Shown one piece after another: positions 42,982 to 52,061 of a DNA stretch of 64,000 nucleotides. Numbering within the stretch: the first letter of the stretch is position 1; the number at the start of each line of letters is the position of its first letter. The notes under the pieces are model-generated. The model worked only from the letters and a program-made list of their open reading frames with translations. It was not told where the DNA came from and did not search any database. Origin of the DNA: Halobacterium zhouii (GTDB taxonomy: Archaea; Halobacteriota; Halobacteria; Halobacteriales; Halobacteriaceae); assembly GCF_021249405.1 (NCBI RefSeq), contig NZ_CP089593.1:1054001-1118000 (forward strand), given 5' to 3'. The position numbers and the translations under genes are program-made.

Positions 42982-43689
42982 CTACGACAACCCCGCGACG
43001 GACTGCTGAAGTCGTATCGTCGGCGGAACCAGCAGTCCGCCGAGGAGGACGAGGAACACGTACGTCAAGGGGTCAGCGACCGTCGCTGGGCCGACGAGCG
43101 AGGCGAGGTCGCCCACCGCGATGCCGGTCGCGCAGACGAGCACGAGCAGGAGGTGGCGACGGAGTGTGTCGAGGGCGGTGCCGTGAGCGAGCGACTCCAG
43201 GCGCTCGCTGAACGCGACGCCGTACGCCGCGAACGCCAGCGCGCCGACGCCCTTCACGACGGCGACCACCGCCGACTGGCCGAGGAGGAGGACGACCAGC
43301 CACTCCACGCCGATGACGACGACGAACCCGAACTCGATGCGGCGCAGGCGGGCCAGCGACACGTCGCGCTCGGACTCCGGCGGCGCGAGCGCGCTGTTGT
43401 AGTACACCTCCCGCATCGCGAACGCCACGAACGCGATGGCAAAGAGGAGCGTCACGTCCGCGAACGCCGCGACGACGCCGCCTGCACCGGCGACCAGCGC
43501 GAGGCCGCACGCGCCGAACGCCGTCACCGCGAACCCGAGGTACGAGAGGTAACCCCAGAAGTCCTCGTGGCCCTCCATGCGGTCGAGCGCGTGATTCTGC
43601 AAGGCGTAGTACGAGAACACCGCTCCTGTCACAGCGACGAGTCCGTACCCAGAGAATCGGATGACAGAGAGCGTTCCGTTCACCGCCAT
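42982..43689 (-). CDS. Multi-pass membrane protein, unknown
   Basis: The 235-residue protein starts MAVNGTLSVIRFSGYG and has about seven hydrophobic segments separated by short charged loops. No family motif was recognised. Its ATG lies inside the end of the upstream HEAT-pseudokinase gene (10-bp overlap), so the two are made together; the membrane protein may anchor or be controlled by it. Confidence 0.75.
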   Translation of the reverse strand: MAVNGTLSVIRFSGYGLVAVTGAVFSYYALQNHALDRMEGHEDFWGYLSYLGFAVTAFGACGLALVAGAGGVVAAFADVTLLFAIAFVAFAMREVYYNSALAPPESERDVSLARLRRIEFGFVVVIGVEWLVVLLLGQSAVVAVVKGVGALAFAAYGVAFSERLESLAHGTALDTLRRHLLLVLVCATGIAVGDLASLVGPATVADPLTYVFLVLLGGLLVPPTIRLQQSVAGLS

Positions 43690-45203
43690 CCAGCCACCTC
43701 CACGACGTCCGCCGCCAGTTCGTCGAGGGCCCGCTGGAAGTCGAGCACCGTAGCGAACCGCGACGCCTTCTCGGGGGCGAGCGCTCGCGCGAACAACTTT
43801 TCGACGGACGCCGGCAGGTCCGGGTTCAGTTCAGTCGCGTCGATACGGTCGCTGCCCCCAGTAGACGGGGCGGTTCCGGTGAGTAGGCCGTAGGTCAGCG
43901 CGCCGAGACCGAACACGTCCGTCGACTGGTCGAACTCACCGTAGGCGTCTGGATCGACGTGCTCCGGCGCGGCGTAGCCCGGCGGAACCGGCGGCGTCTG
44001 GAGCCCGCTCACGGCGTGTGCGAACCCCCAGTCCGCGACCGTCGGGGCGTCCCACGCGTTCTCCGCCGTCTCCACGAACCGCACCGCACCCGGATGCAGG
44101 CCGCCGTGAACGACACCCCTGCTGTGCGCGTGGCTGACGGCGCGCGTCACGCACGTCACCTGCCAGAGCGCCTCCGCGAGCGACGAGGGCGACCCGCGTT
44201 GCGCGAGGGTTTCGCCCTCGTCGAAGCGAGCGACGACCCAGCGCGGCCCGCGCCCCATCAACGTAGCGACGTGGTCGTGACCGTCCACGGACGCCCACCA
44301 CTCGACGGCGTCGCGGAACGCCGCGCACACCGCGGAATCCTCGGCGGTGAGTCGCCGGAGCGTCACGACGCCGTGCTCCAGCGTGCTCTCAGCCACCGTC
44401 GCCTTGTAGTCCGTGGTGAGCGGTCCCTCCCGGAGTGTCCGACTCGGCGAGAGATCCGCGAGGGACAGCGACACCGAGGGGACTTCCGGAACTTCGTCGG
44501 GCGGACCGTGCTCGGGGCCGTCTTCGTCGCTGTCGCCGGTTTGGACCGGCGTCTCCTGCCCGAAGGACACCGCTACGGGTCGGGTTCGGTCCTCCTCGTC
44601 GGCGTTCACGGTGACCACCGTCGCGTCGTCGGGCAGAAGCGACGCGTACGCCTCGTGGGAGCGGACCACCATGGGGTAGCCGGCGTCGTCGGCGCGCGAC
44701 TCGAGAGCGGCCGCGACTTCGCGGACCGCCTCGCGCGCGTACCGCTCCACGAGCGCATTGCCGGAGTCCGTCAGCGCCGCGAGTGTCGACAGCCCCGTCG
44801 TCGCGCGAGCCGGGTACGCCTTCGTCACGGCGGCCACCGCAACGACGGCGTTCTGGGTCACCAGCGGGTCGTCGGACCGCGCGAGCGACACGAGGTTCGG
44901 GAACCGGTCGGCGAGCGCGTCGGGTTGGGTGTCCGCCAACTCCGCCAATACCCACGTCACACCGCGACGAACCCACACGTCGGGGTCGTCTACGCGCGAC
45001 GTGAGCGCGTCCAGGTGGCCACGCACCGTTGCGGGCTGGGAGTCCACGGCCTCGACGAGTCGCCAGGCCGCGCCCGCGCGCTCGTCGGAGTCGTCGCTCT
45101 CGAGGAGCGCGGCGAGTTGCGAGACGGAGTCCGTGGTGACGTTCGACTGGAGCGACCGGCGACGCTCCGAGTCGACGCGCGCGTCGACATTCTTCTCTCC
45201 CAT
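43680..45203 (-). CDS. HEAT-repeat protein with degenerate protein-kinase domain
   Basis: From MGEKNVDARVDSERRRSLQS, residues about 20-180 form HEAT-like repeats (ERAGAAWRLVEAVDSQPATV and related units). A linker follows, then a kinase-like domain from about 265. It has a possible ATP-binding Lys in TTDYKATVAE, but the catalytic loop reads HGGLHPGAV without the HRD aspartate, and the metal-binding DFG reads ADWGFA. The late lobe (GLGALTYGLLTG) is normal. This is most likely a pseudokinase scaffold. It is coupled to the membrane protein downstream. Confidence 0.8.
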   Translation of the reverse strand: MGEKNVDARVDSERRRSLQSNVTTDSVSQLAALLESDDSDERAGAAWRLVEAVDSQPATVRGHLDALTSRVDDPDVWVRRGVTWVLAELADTQPDALADRFPNLVSLARSDDPLVTQNAVVAVAAVTKAYPARATTGLSTLAALTDSGNALVERYAREAVREVAAALESRADDAGYPMVVRSHEAYASLLPDDATVVTVNADEEDRTRPVAVSFGQETPVQTGDSDEDGPEHGPPDEVPEVPSVSLSLADLSPSRTLREGPLTTDYKATVAESTLEHGVVTLRRLTAEDSAVCAAFRDAVEWWASVDGHDHVATLMGRGPRWVVARFDEGETLAQRGSPSSLAEALWQVTCVTRAVSHAHSRGVVHGGLHPGAVRFVETAENAWDAPTVADWGFAHAVSGLQTPPVPPGYAAPEHVDPDAYGEFDQSTDVFGLGALTYGLLTGTAPSTGGSDRIDATELNPDLPASVEKLFARALAPEKASRFATVLDFQRALDELAADVVEVAGWR

Positions 45204-45330
45204 GCGATTCCGTATCGCAGAGTACTTTCGCGCGCCGCCACATGGTACTTTTGGTGGTCGGCCGCGCCACTCCCCGTCACTCTCTGCCACGGAATGAAAA
45301 CGTAAAGACGGGGGCGTGAGACGAGACGGT

Positions 45331-46482
45331 ATGGACCGCGTAGCAATCATCGGTGCGTCGATGACCCAGTTCGGCGACCGCGACTCGTGGGTGCGGGGGT
45401 TGCTGGCGGAAGCTGGCGACGCCGCGCTCACTGACGCGGGCGTCGCCCCCGGCGACCTCGACCACCTCTACGTCTCGAACATGGCAAGCGGCGAGTTCGA
45501 GGGCCAGACCGGCATTCCGAACATGCTCGCCCACGACCTCGCGGCGATGCCCGCGTACACCGCGCGAATCGACCAGACCAGTTCCTCCGGCGGCGCGGGC
45601 ATCTACGCCGCCTGGCAGTCCGTCGCCTCGGGCGCGAGCGAGATGACGATGCTCGTCGGCGGGGAGAAGATGACCCACCGCTCGACGGCAGAATCCACCG
45701 ACGTCATCGCTAGCCTCACGCACCCCGTGGAGTACAAACACGGCGTCACGCTCCCGAGTTTCGCCGGGATGACAGCGCGCAAGTACCTCGATGAGTACGA
45801 CGCGCCCCGCGAGAGCCTCGGGAAGGTTGCCGTGAAGAACCACCGGAACGGCATCGACAATCCGCACGCGCAGTTCCGCAAGGAAGTCGACCTGGAAACG
45901 GTCCTCGACTCACCCATCGTCGCGGACCCGCTTCGACTGTACGACTTCTGTCCCATCACGGACGGCAGCGCGGCGCTCGTGTTCTGTCCTGAGTCGGTCG
46001 CCGAGAAGTACACCGACGATTACGTCGTCGTCTCCGGTGTCGGCGGCGCGACGGATACCCACGTCGTCCACGAGCGAGACGACCCGACGACGATGGGCGG
46101 CGTCGTCGAATCCTCGAACGTCGCCTACGAGATGGCGGACCATGAGCCCGATGACGTGGACGTCGCGGAACTCCACGACATGTTCACCATCCTCGAGTTC
46201 CTGCAGAGCGAGGACCTCGGCTTCTTCGAGAAGGGTGAGGGGTGGAAGGCAGTCGAGGACGGCGTCACCGACCGTGACGGCGACCTCCCCATCAACACGT
46301 CGGGCGGACTCAAGTCCAAGGGCCACCCGCTCGGCGCGAGCGGCGTCGCACAGGCCTACGAAATCTACACGCAGTTGCTCGGAGACGCCGGAGCACGACA
46401 GGTCGACTGTGAGGTTGGTCTGGCGTGCAACGTCGGCGGCTTTGGGAACTGTGTCACCACCACCATCCTCGAACAGCCATGA
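45331..46482 (+). CDS. Thiolase-family protein with Ser in place of the nucleophilic Cys
   Basis: The 383-residue protein has the thiolase fold (MDRVAIIGASMTQFGDRDSW at the start; SGGLKSKGHPLGASG with the catalytic His; CNVGGFGN with the second Cys). The position of the usual active-site Cys reads DQTSSSGGAG (about Ser84), so condensation or thiolysis chemistry is unlikely to be standard. The next gene, a DUF35 protein, overlaps its stop (ATGA). Such pairs resemble the archaeal thiolase-DUF35 complex. Confidence 0.85.
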   Translation: MDRVAIIGASMTQFGDRDSWVRGLLAEAGDAALTDAGVAPGDLDHLYVSNMASGEFEGQTGIPNMLAHDLAAMPAYTARIDQTSSSGGAGIYAAWQSVASGASEMTMLVGGEKMTHRSTAESTDVIASLTHPVEYKHGVTLPSFAGMTARKYLDEYDAPRESLGKVAVKNHRNGIDNPHAQFRKEVDLETVLDSPIVADPLRLYDFCPITDGSAALVFCPESVAEKYTDDYVVVSGVGGATDTHVVHERDDPTTMGGVVESSNVAYEMADHEPDDVDVAELHDMFTILEFLQSEDLGFFEKGEGWKAVEDGVTDRDGDLPINTSGGLKSKGHPLGASGVAQAYEIYTQLLGDAGARQVDCEVGLACNVGGFGNCVTTTILEQP

Positions 46483-46874
46483 CCAGTGACACCACCGCCA
46501 GTTTCGACGCGCACCGCTGCCCGAACGACCACCTCACGTACCCCGGTCACACGCGCTGTCCGGAGTGTGGCGAACACCAGAAGTCGACTATCGACCTGAC
46601 CGAGCGGACCGCGGCCGTCGTGACGTGGACGACGTCCACGGCGACGCCGCCGGGTGTCCGCGAACCGAACCACCTCGCCATCGTGGAGTTCGACGTGTCG
46701 GACGTGGCAGAGGGCGAGCACGTCCGCGCGCTCGGCCAGCTCACGACCGCCGACGGCGTCGACATCGGCGACGAGGTGACGCCCGTCCACGTCGAGGAGT
46801 TACGGGAGCCGGGCGCCGGCATCCGCGAACCCGAGAGCCAGGAGTGGGACGGCTACCGCTTCGAACCAGTGTAG
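46479..46874 (+). CDS. DUF35 / OB-fold zinc-ribbon acyl-CoA associated protein
   Basis: The 131-residue protein has a zinc ribbon (RCPNDH and RCPECGE; three Cys and an adjacent His) followed by an OB-fold. This is the DUF35 layout that holds acyl-CoA in place beside a thiolase. It starts within the thiolase stop codon, so the two products probably form a complex. Confidence 0.88.
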   Translation: MTSDTTASFDAHRCPNDHLTYPGHTRCPECGEHQKSTIDLTERTAAVVTWTTSTATPPGVREPNHLAIVEFDVSDVAEGEHVRALGQLTTADGVDIGDEVTPVHVEELREPGAGIREPESQEWDGYRFEPV

Positions 46875-46913
46875 TTCGAGAAAGTGTCACGGCGGCCGTG
46901 TTCGGAGCCGTCG

Positions 46914-47528
46914 TCACGGCGGGGGCTCGTCGACGTCGTCCGTGCCGTCGCTACGGCCTGTGTCGTCTGAACCAACGTTCTGGTCGACTTCGCCGCGAAG
47001 AATATCGATCTCCTCCTCGATAGCCTCGGTGTTCCGTCGGCGGCGGGTCGACCCATTTGTCTCGCGGAGTTCGGCCTCGATCTCGTCAGTGAGTCGCTCG
47101 GCGTCCTCGAGCAGGTCCCGTGCCGTCTGCGAACTCGGAAGGTCGCCGGACTCGACGGCGGCATCGAGGTCGGAGAGCGCTCTGTCGAGTGAGGCAAGCG
47201 TCTCCCGCCCGAGCGACTCGGCGCGTTCTCGGGTACGGTCTGCGTGCTGGCGGGCGCGGTCTGCGCGTTCGCTCGTTGCCTGCCCGCGGTCCATCGCGCG
47301 GAGCACCGCACCGAGTCCCTCCAGTATCCGTATCTGGGCTTCGAGCATCGCAACGGCCGTTGGAATCGTGTACTGTTCGGTGAACCGCAGCAACTCTCGG
47401 GGGTGCGGTGGCCGTGGAAGACCAAGTGGTCCGCGACGCGGTCGGAGCTCCCGGCGCAGCTCCGCCAGCGTTCGCTCGAGTTCGCCGACGCGCGCCTCGA
47501 GGTTGTCGTGGTCGCGGCGCTGTGACAT
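46914..47528 (-). CDS. Haloarchaeal helical protein (DUF7547-like)
   Basis: The 204-residue protein starts MSQRRDHDNLEARVGELER. It has an N-terminal coiled coil, the block RPPHPRELLRFTEQYTIPTAVAMLEAQ, and a long charged helical region with an acidic tail. The PHPRELLRFTE pattern recalls haloarchaeal DUF7547 proteins; that name is from memory. No enzymatic motif is present. It is convergent with the DUF35 gene. Confidence 0.68.
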   Translation of the reverse strand: MSQRRDHDNLEARVGELERTLAELRRELRPRRGPLGLPRPPHPRELLRFTEQYTIPTAVAMLEAQIRILEGLGAVLRAMDRGQATSERADRARQHADRTRERAESLGRETLASLDRALSDLDAAVESGDLPSSQTARDLLEDAERLTDEIEAELRETNGSTRRRRNTEAIEEEIDILRGEVDQNVGSDDTGRSDGTDDVDEPPP

Positions 47529-47763
47529 GCGTTTCTGTTGGTTCCGGAAGGACTTAGCCGTGGGTGGCCGGGAACGTTCCAATCCTTGGCGTCAATTGCG
47601 TACAGACGGTGTGCTGCGTTCGCGGGGCGGCCACCGTGCTCGCGTCGTCGGCGCTCGCGGTGAACCCGCTCATCGGATGCGCCTCACGCCCCGCAGCTGA
47701 ATTCAGGTCACGCCAGTGGATGGCCCTGGCCTGGTATTTGAACGTTCGCGACGAGGATTCCCC

Positions 47764-49002
47764 CTAGAATCCCTCGCGCATCAGGGGCTGACTCTCCGGA
47801 AGGAGTTCGCCGAGTTCGTCGACAGTGGCCGCGTCTGCCTCCACATCCCCGACGGTGGCGAGCTCGTCGGCGCTCCGGTAACCGACGTAGAGTTGCGAGA
47901 GCGCGCCAACGCCGAGGCGTGCGTCGGGGTCCTCGTCGGACCGTTCGACCGTCGCGGTACCGTTCACCACCTCGAGGCGGTAGGTGTCGTCGTTCCAGTC
48001 CGCGAGCGGGTCGGCGATGTCGAGTACGAGGTCCGTGGTCGTTTCGTCAGGGAACGGGAGCGCTTCGAGGGCGCGCGGGACGTCCACGAGTCGGAACATT
48101 GGGGCCAGGGAGAGGGTGGATTCGATGTCGTCGCCGTCGGGAACGAGGTCCAGAACGTCCTCGCTCGGCGGCGTCCAGAAGCCGATCTGGTCGACCTGGG
48201 AGTCGTGGTCCGCGAGGAAGCGCAGGAGCGCGAGACGAGCGTCGTGGTCGACGTGCGCCCAGTCTCGGACCTGGAGCGTGTCCTCTTCGCCGCTGTCGAA
48301 GCTGTACGCGACGTAGGCAGCAAGCTGTCCGTCGCGCTCCCAGCCGTACACGTAGGGGTCCTCACGCCACCCCTCGAAGACCCGGTTCCGCCACCACTCC
48401 TCGGTGCGCTCCATCGTGAGTTCGTAGTCGGCGCCGTGCTGGTCGTGGACGGCGTCGAGGCGCTCCCAGTCGTCCGCGTCGAGTCGCACGAACTCGCCGT
48501 GCCGGTAGTCGAGCGCGAACGACAGCACCTCAGGGTCGCATTCGTGGCGGACGCCACGATTCGACGTCGCCCACCCGTAGTTCGCGTAGAACGACCGCTT
48601 GAACGGCCAGAGCGCGGAGAGGTACGTCCCCCGGTCGCGGGATTCGGCGAGCGCGTCGTGGAGCATCTGGCTCGTGAACCCACGGCGGCGCGTCTCGGGC
48701 GGACTCGCGACCGCGGAGAGCCCGTCGAGCGAGTGAGCCCGGCCGCGAACGCGCGTGGTGAACTCGATGAGTCGGCACACGGCTCGGAGGTCATCTCCCT
48801 CGAAGAGGCCGTAAGCCTCTCCGATTCGTTCGGACTCCGGCGTCTCGTCCTGGTCGCTGCCATCACCCTCGTCGTCGCTATCGTCGGATGGCCCCTGTTC
48901 CGGGTAGAAGGCGTACCGGACCATCGACTGGAACTCGTCGAGTCGGTTCTCAGGAACCGGGCGAAAGTCGGGCATGTAGAAGCCCGCGGCGTCTTGTGGC
49001 AT
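47764..49002 (-). CDS. Eis-like GNAT N-acetyltransferase
   Basis: The 412-residue protein has the Eis layout. An N-terminal GNAT domain (GLSAVASPPETRRRGFTSQMLHDAL, containing the acetyl-CoA loop R-R-R-G-F) is followed by a second GNAT-like region (TLQVRDWAHVDHDARLALLR) and a C-terminal SCP-like domain (ATVERSDEDPDARLGVGALSQLYVG). The start at MPQDAAGFYMPDF was chosen because the longer frame upstream becomes Arg-rich and loses resemblance to protein. Substrate is unknown. Confidence 0.85.
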   Translation of the reverse strand: MPQDAAGFYMPDFRPVPENRLDEFQSMVRYAFYPEQGPSDDSDDEGDGSDQDETPESERIGEAYGLFEGDDLRAVCRLIEFTTRVRGRAHSLDGLSAVASPPETRRRGFTSQMLHDALAESRDRGTYLSALWPFKRSFYANYGWATSNRGVRHECDPEVLSFALDYRHGEFVRLDADDWERLDAVHDQHGADYELTMERTEEWWRNRVFEGWREDPYVYGWERDGQLAAYVAYSFDSGEEDTLQVRDWAHVDHDARLALLRFLADHDSQVDQIGFWTPPSEDVLDLVPDGDDIESTLSLAPMFRLVDVPRALEALPFPDETTTDLVLDIADPLADWNDDTYRLEVVNGTATVERSDEDPDARLGVGALSQLYVGYRSADELATVGDVEADAATVDELGELLPESQPLMREGF

Positions 49003-49061
49003 GAAGGTGTCGGGGCCGAGTGAACCGGAGACACGGCCCACAGTTTCGTGCTCGGCGTCCG

Positions 49062-50165
49062 TCAGATGCCGCGCTGGTACTGCGGCGGGACGTCGACAGC
49101 GTCCTCGCGCCCCAGTTCTCGGGCGGCGTGCAGCGGGAAGTAGGGGTCGTCGAGGAACTCCCGGCCGACGAGCGCGACGTCCGCGCGGTCGTTCCGGATC
49201 AGGGCGTCGGCCTGCTCTGCGGTGGTGATGCCGCCGACGGCGCCGACCGCGACGTCCGAGTCGGTCTCGTTCCGGATCTGCTCGGCGAACCGGGTCTGGT
49301 AGTTCGGGCCAGTCCACTCGATCTCCTGGTCGGGGTGGATGCCGCCCGTGGAGACGTCTATCAGGTCCGCGCCGGCGTCCGCCAACAGGTCCGCGAGGCG
49401 GACGGACTGCTCGATGGTCCACGAGTCCCGGTCGTCGAGCCAGTCGGTCGCGGAGATGCGGACGAACACGGGCGCGTCCTCGCCCCACTCGTCGCGGACG
49501 GCTTCGGTGACCTCGCGCACGATGCGCGCTCGGTCCTCGAAACTACCCCCGTAGGCGTCGTCCCGGTGGTTCGTGACCGGCGAGAGAAACTCGTGGAGGA
49601 GGTAGCCGTGGGCAGCGTGGACCTCCGCGACCTCGAAGCCGGCGTCGCGGGCGCGGCGCGCGGCCTGCCGGAACGAGTCGACGACGTCGGCGATGCCGTC
49701 CTCGGTTAGCTTCTCGGTTGGGTGGGTGTCTCCGCCCTCGTAGGGCCACGGGTCGGCGCTCGGCGCGGCGGTCTCCCAGCCGCCGTCCTCGGGCGCGATG
49801 GCGCCGCTCTCGTCGCCCCAGGGCCGGTGCTTGGAGGCCTTCCGGCCGGCGTGAGCGAGCTGGATGCCGGGCGTCGCGCCCTGTTCGGCGACGAACTCGG
49901 CGATGGGGGAGAGCGCGTCTGCGTGCTCGTCGCTCCAGACGCCGAGGTCCTGCGGGGAGATGCGGCCGCGGGGTTCGACCGCGGTGGCTTCCGTGAAGAC
50001 GATGCCAGCACCGCCCACCGCTCGCGACCCGAGGTGGACGCGGTGCCAGTCGGTCGCGAGGCCGTCTTCGTCCTCACAGGAGTACTGGCACATCGGAGAC
50101 ACCGCAAAGCGATTCCGAACAGTCGTCTCTCGCAGTTCGAGCGGCGAAAATACGTCCTCTGTCAT
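49062..50165 (-). CDS. Old yellow enzyme family NADH:flavin oxidoreductase
   Basis: The 367-residue FMN barrel has NRFAVSPMCQYSCEDEDG near the N-terminus (YqjM-type Cys-Gln-Tyr), the active-site pair in HAAHGYLLHEFLSP, YGGSFEDRARI and a C-terminal DVALVGREFLDDP phosphate-binding site. These match YqjM-like ene-reductases that reduce alkenes conjugated to carbonyls. An ATG at 50165 was preferred over the GTG one codon earlier. Confidence 0.92.
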   Translation of the reverse strand: MTEDVFSPLELRETTVRNRFAVSPMCQYSCEDEDGLATDWHRVHLGSRAVGGAGIVFTEATAVEPRGRISPQDLGVWSDEHADALSPIAEFVAEQGATPGIQLAHAGRKASKHRPWGDESGAIAPEDGGWETAAPSADPWPYEGGDTHPTEKLTEDGIADVVDSFRQAARRARDAGFEVAEVHAAHGYLLHEFLSPVTNHRDDAYGGSFEDRARIVREVTEAVRDEWGEDAPVFVRISATDWLDDRDSWTIEQSVRLADLLADAGADLIDVSTGGIHPDQEIEWTGPNYQTRFAEQIRNETDSDVAVGAVGGITTAEQADALIRNDRADVALVGREFLDDPYFPLHAARELGREDAVDVPPQYQRGI

Positions 50166-50260
50166 CACCTCGCCGTAGCCGTGTCGCGGGGATAACCGTG
50201 GTGAAGCGGGGGGTGATTGCCGCCTCTCCGTCGCGGCGAGTCAGAACGACCTTCGTGGAG

Positions 50261-50920
50261 TTAGAACGTCTCCTCGTGGAGCACTTCGTCGACGTCGCGC
50301 CGCGGGAGGCGCTCGGGTTCCTCGCCGCCGCTCGGGCCGATGGCGACCAGCACGACCGGCACCGTGTCCTCGGGCATGTCGACGAACTCCGCGGCGGCCT
50401 CGTAGTCGAAGCCGCTCATCGGGGTGGCGGTGAGGCCCCTGGCGTGCGCGGACAGCAGGAGGTTCTGAACGGCGAGACTGGCGTTCCGCATGGCGTAATC
50501 CCGGCCTGCGCGCTCGGACTCGTAGCCGGCGACGGTCTGCTCTTTGACCTGCTCGCCAGTTTCGGCGTCGAAGCGATCGGCCTCGACCCACTCCTCGAAG
50601 ACGCGGTCGGCGGTCTTCGGGTCGGTGTGGCCACCGACGAGGATTGCGGTGCCGGCGTCGAGGATGTGCTCCTGGCCGTACGCGATGTCGACGAGCTCCT
50701 CGAGACGCTCGTCGTCGCTGATGGCGACGAACTCCCAGGGCTGAAGGTTGTACGAGGACGGTGCGAACGCGGCGTCGCGAACGACTGCCTCTAGCGTCTC
50801 GGTGTCGAGATCGGTGTCCGGGTCGAAGTTGTGACCCGAACGCCGCGTCCGGAGCGCCTCGATGGCCGCGGGAAACTCGACGTCCGATTCGGATTTTGGC
50901 TGTTGGCCTGCCTCTGACAT
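50261..50920 (-). CDS. Nitroreductase family FMN-dependent oxidoreductase
   Basis: The 219-residue protein has the nitroreductase start RTRRSGHNFDPD, the FMN-binding APSSYNLQPWEFVAI, and NASLAVQNLLLSAHARGL followed by TPMSGFDYEAAAEF. It reduces nitro compounds, quinones or flavins using NAD(P)H. Its neighbour 95 bp away is an old yellow enzyme on the same strand, suggesting a shared redox role. Confidence 0.9.
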   Translation of the reverse strand: MSEAGQQPKSESDVEFPAAIEALRTRRSGHNFDPDTDLDTETLEAVVRDAAFAPSSYNLQPWEFVAISDDERLEELVDIAYGQEHILDAGTAILVGGHTDPKTADRVFEEWVEADRFDAETGEQVKEQTVAGYESERAGRDYAMRNASLAVQNLLLSAHARGLTATPMSGFDYEAAAEFVDMPEDTVPVVLVAIGPSGGEEPERLPRRDVDEVLHEETF

Positions 50921-51126
50921 CCCGAGTGTGTACGGCTTCCGGAAGGACTATCCTGGCGCTCTCAGCCATATCCGCCGATTGGACTATGTCCCCACGACCC
51001 ACCCGCGACCGATTCGGCCAGCGAACTTGGCGTTCCTGTCTCGGACAGCCGACGGTCCGGAACCGGACAGCGAGCGGGGATTCCGCGAGTTATATGTGCC
51101 CGCACCACACACCACTCGGTGACCAG

Positions 51127-51987
51127 ATGACGACGGACGAGACGGGCAGTGAGACCCGGACGACGAGAGATGCAACCGGGCTCATCGACGACGCCGCGGA
51201 CGCACTTGACGTCCCGGATGCGACGGCGGAAACGGCGACGACGGTGTTCCGACGCCACTGCGACGAGCGCGACGCGAACCCGAACTCCGTCCACACGACG
51301 GCAGCGGCGTGTCTCTACGTCGCGTGCAAGGTCGAACGCGTTCCCCGCACGGTCGAGGAGGTCGTGGACGCGGCCGACGCCGACCGAACCCTGCTACTGC
51401 GGCGCGCGAAGGACGTGACCAGCGAACTCGGCATCGACCTCTCGGGGTTCGCGGACGCGTCCCGGTACGTCGAACGGTACGCCACCGAACTCGACCTGCC
51501 GGATGGCGTCGCCGAACGGGCGAACGACATCGTGGCGTGCTGTGAGGACGCGGGCATCGCCGGCGGGAAGTCCCCGAGCGGGTGGGCGGCCGCCGCGGTG
51601 TACAACGCGAGCGTGGAGGCCGACCTGGGCGTCCGCCAGGACACGCTGACGGGACTCGCGGACGTCACCCACGTCACCATCCGGAACCGCTATCAGGAAC
51701 AACGCGAGGTGCTCCGCGCGCAGAATCCGCCGCCCGAGACCGCTGTCGAGGCCGTCGACTGGTACTGCGAGTACCTGCCCGTCTCCGGGTACGTCGCGGA
51801 CGCGGCGCGTAACCTTCTGAAGGACGCTGACGACGTCGACGTGGACGCTGCGCCAGCGGCGTGGGCGGCGGCAGCACTCAGGCGAGCAGGTGAGCGCGCG
51901 GGGTCGTCCATCGGGATGAAGGCGCTGAAGACCCCGGCGGGGTGTCCAGCCGCGGCCGTCCACGAGCGCGAGCGCGAACTCCGGTAG
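51127..51987 (+). CDS. TFB-like protein lacking the zinc ribbon
   Basis: The 286-residue protein consists of cyclin-like repeats. HTTAAACLYVACKVERVPRT is a first-repeat TFB core. GGKSPSGWAAAAVYNASVEA and VTHVTIRNRYQEQREV form the second repeat with the BRE-contact helix. A third degenerate cyclin unit follows (YVADAARNLLKDAD). No N-terminal Cys ribbon or B-finger is present, so it cannot recruit polymerase in the standard way. GTTATATG about 35 bp upstream suits a promoter for the ATG at 51127. Confidence 0.82.
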   Translation: MTTDETGSETRTTRDATGLIDDAADALDVPDATAETATTVFRRHCDERDANPNSVHTTAAACLYVACKVERVPRTVEEVVDAADADRTLLLRRAKDVTSELGIDLSGFADASRYVERYATELDLPDGVAERANDIVACCEDAGIAGGKSPSGWAAAAVYNASVEADLGVRQDTLTGLADVTHVTIRNRYQEQREVLRAQNPPPETAVEAVDWYCEYLPVSGYVADAARNLLKDADDVDVDAAPAAWAAAALRRAGERAGSSIGMKALKTPAGCPAAAVHERERELR

Positions 51988-52061
51988 GAATCCGTGGCGA
52001 GTGGGAAAGAGCGCCGGTGACGAGCGCCAGAAGGAGGAAAGCGAGGAGCGGGGCGTTGCGG

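Noticed and set aside
47764..49488. Extended 574-codon version of the Eis-like gene
   Set aside because: The first about 160 codons are Arg-rich and antisense to the old-yellow-enzyme region; the family start is the Met at 49002.
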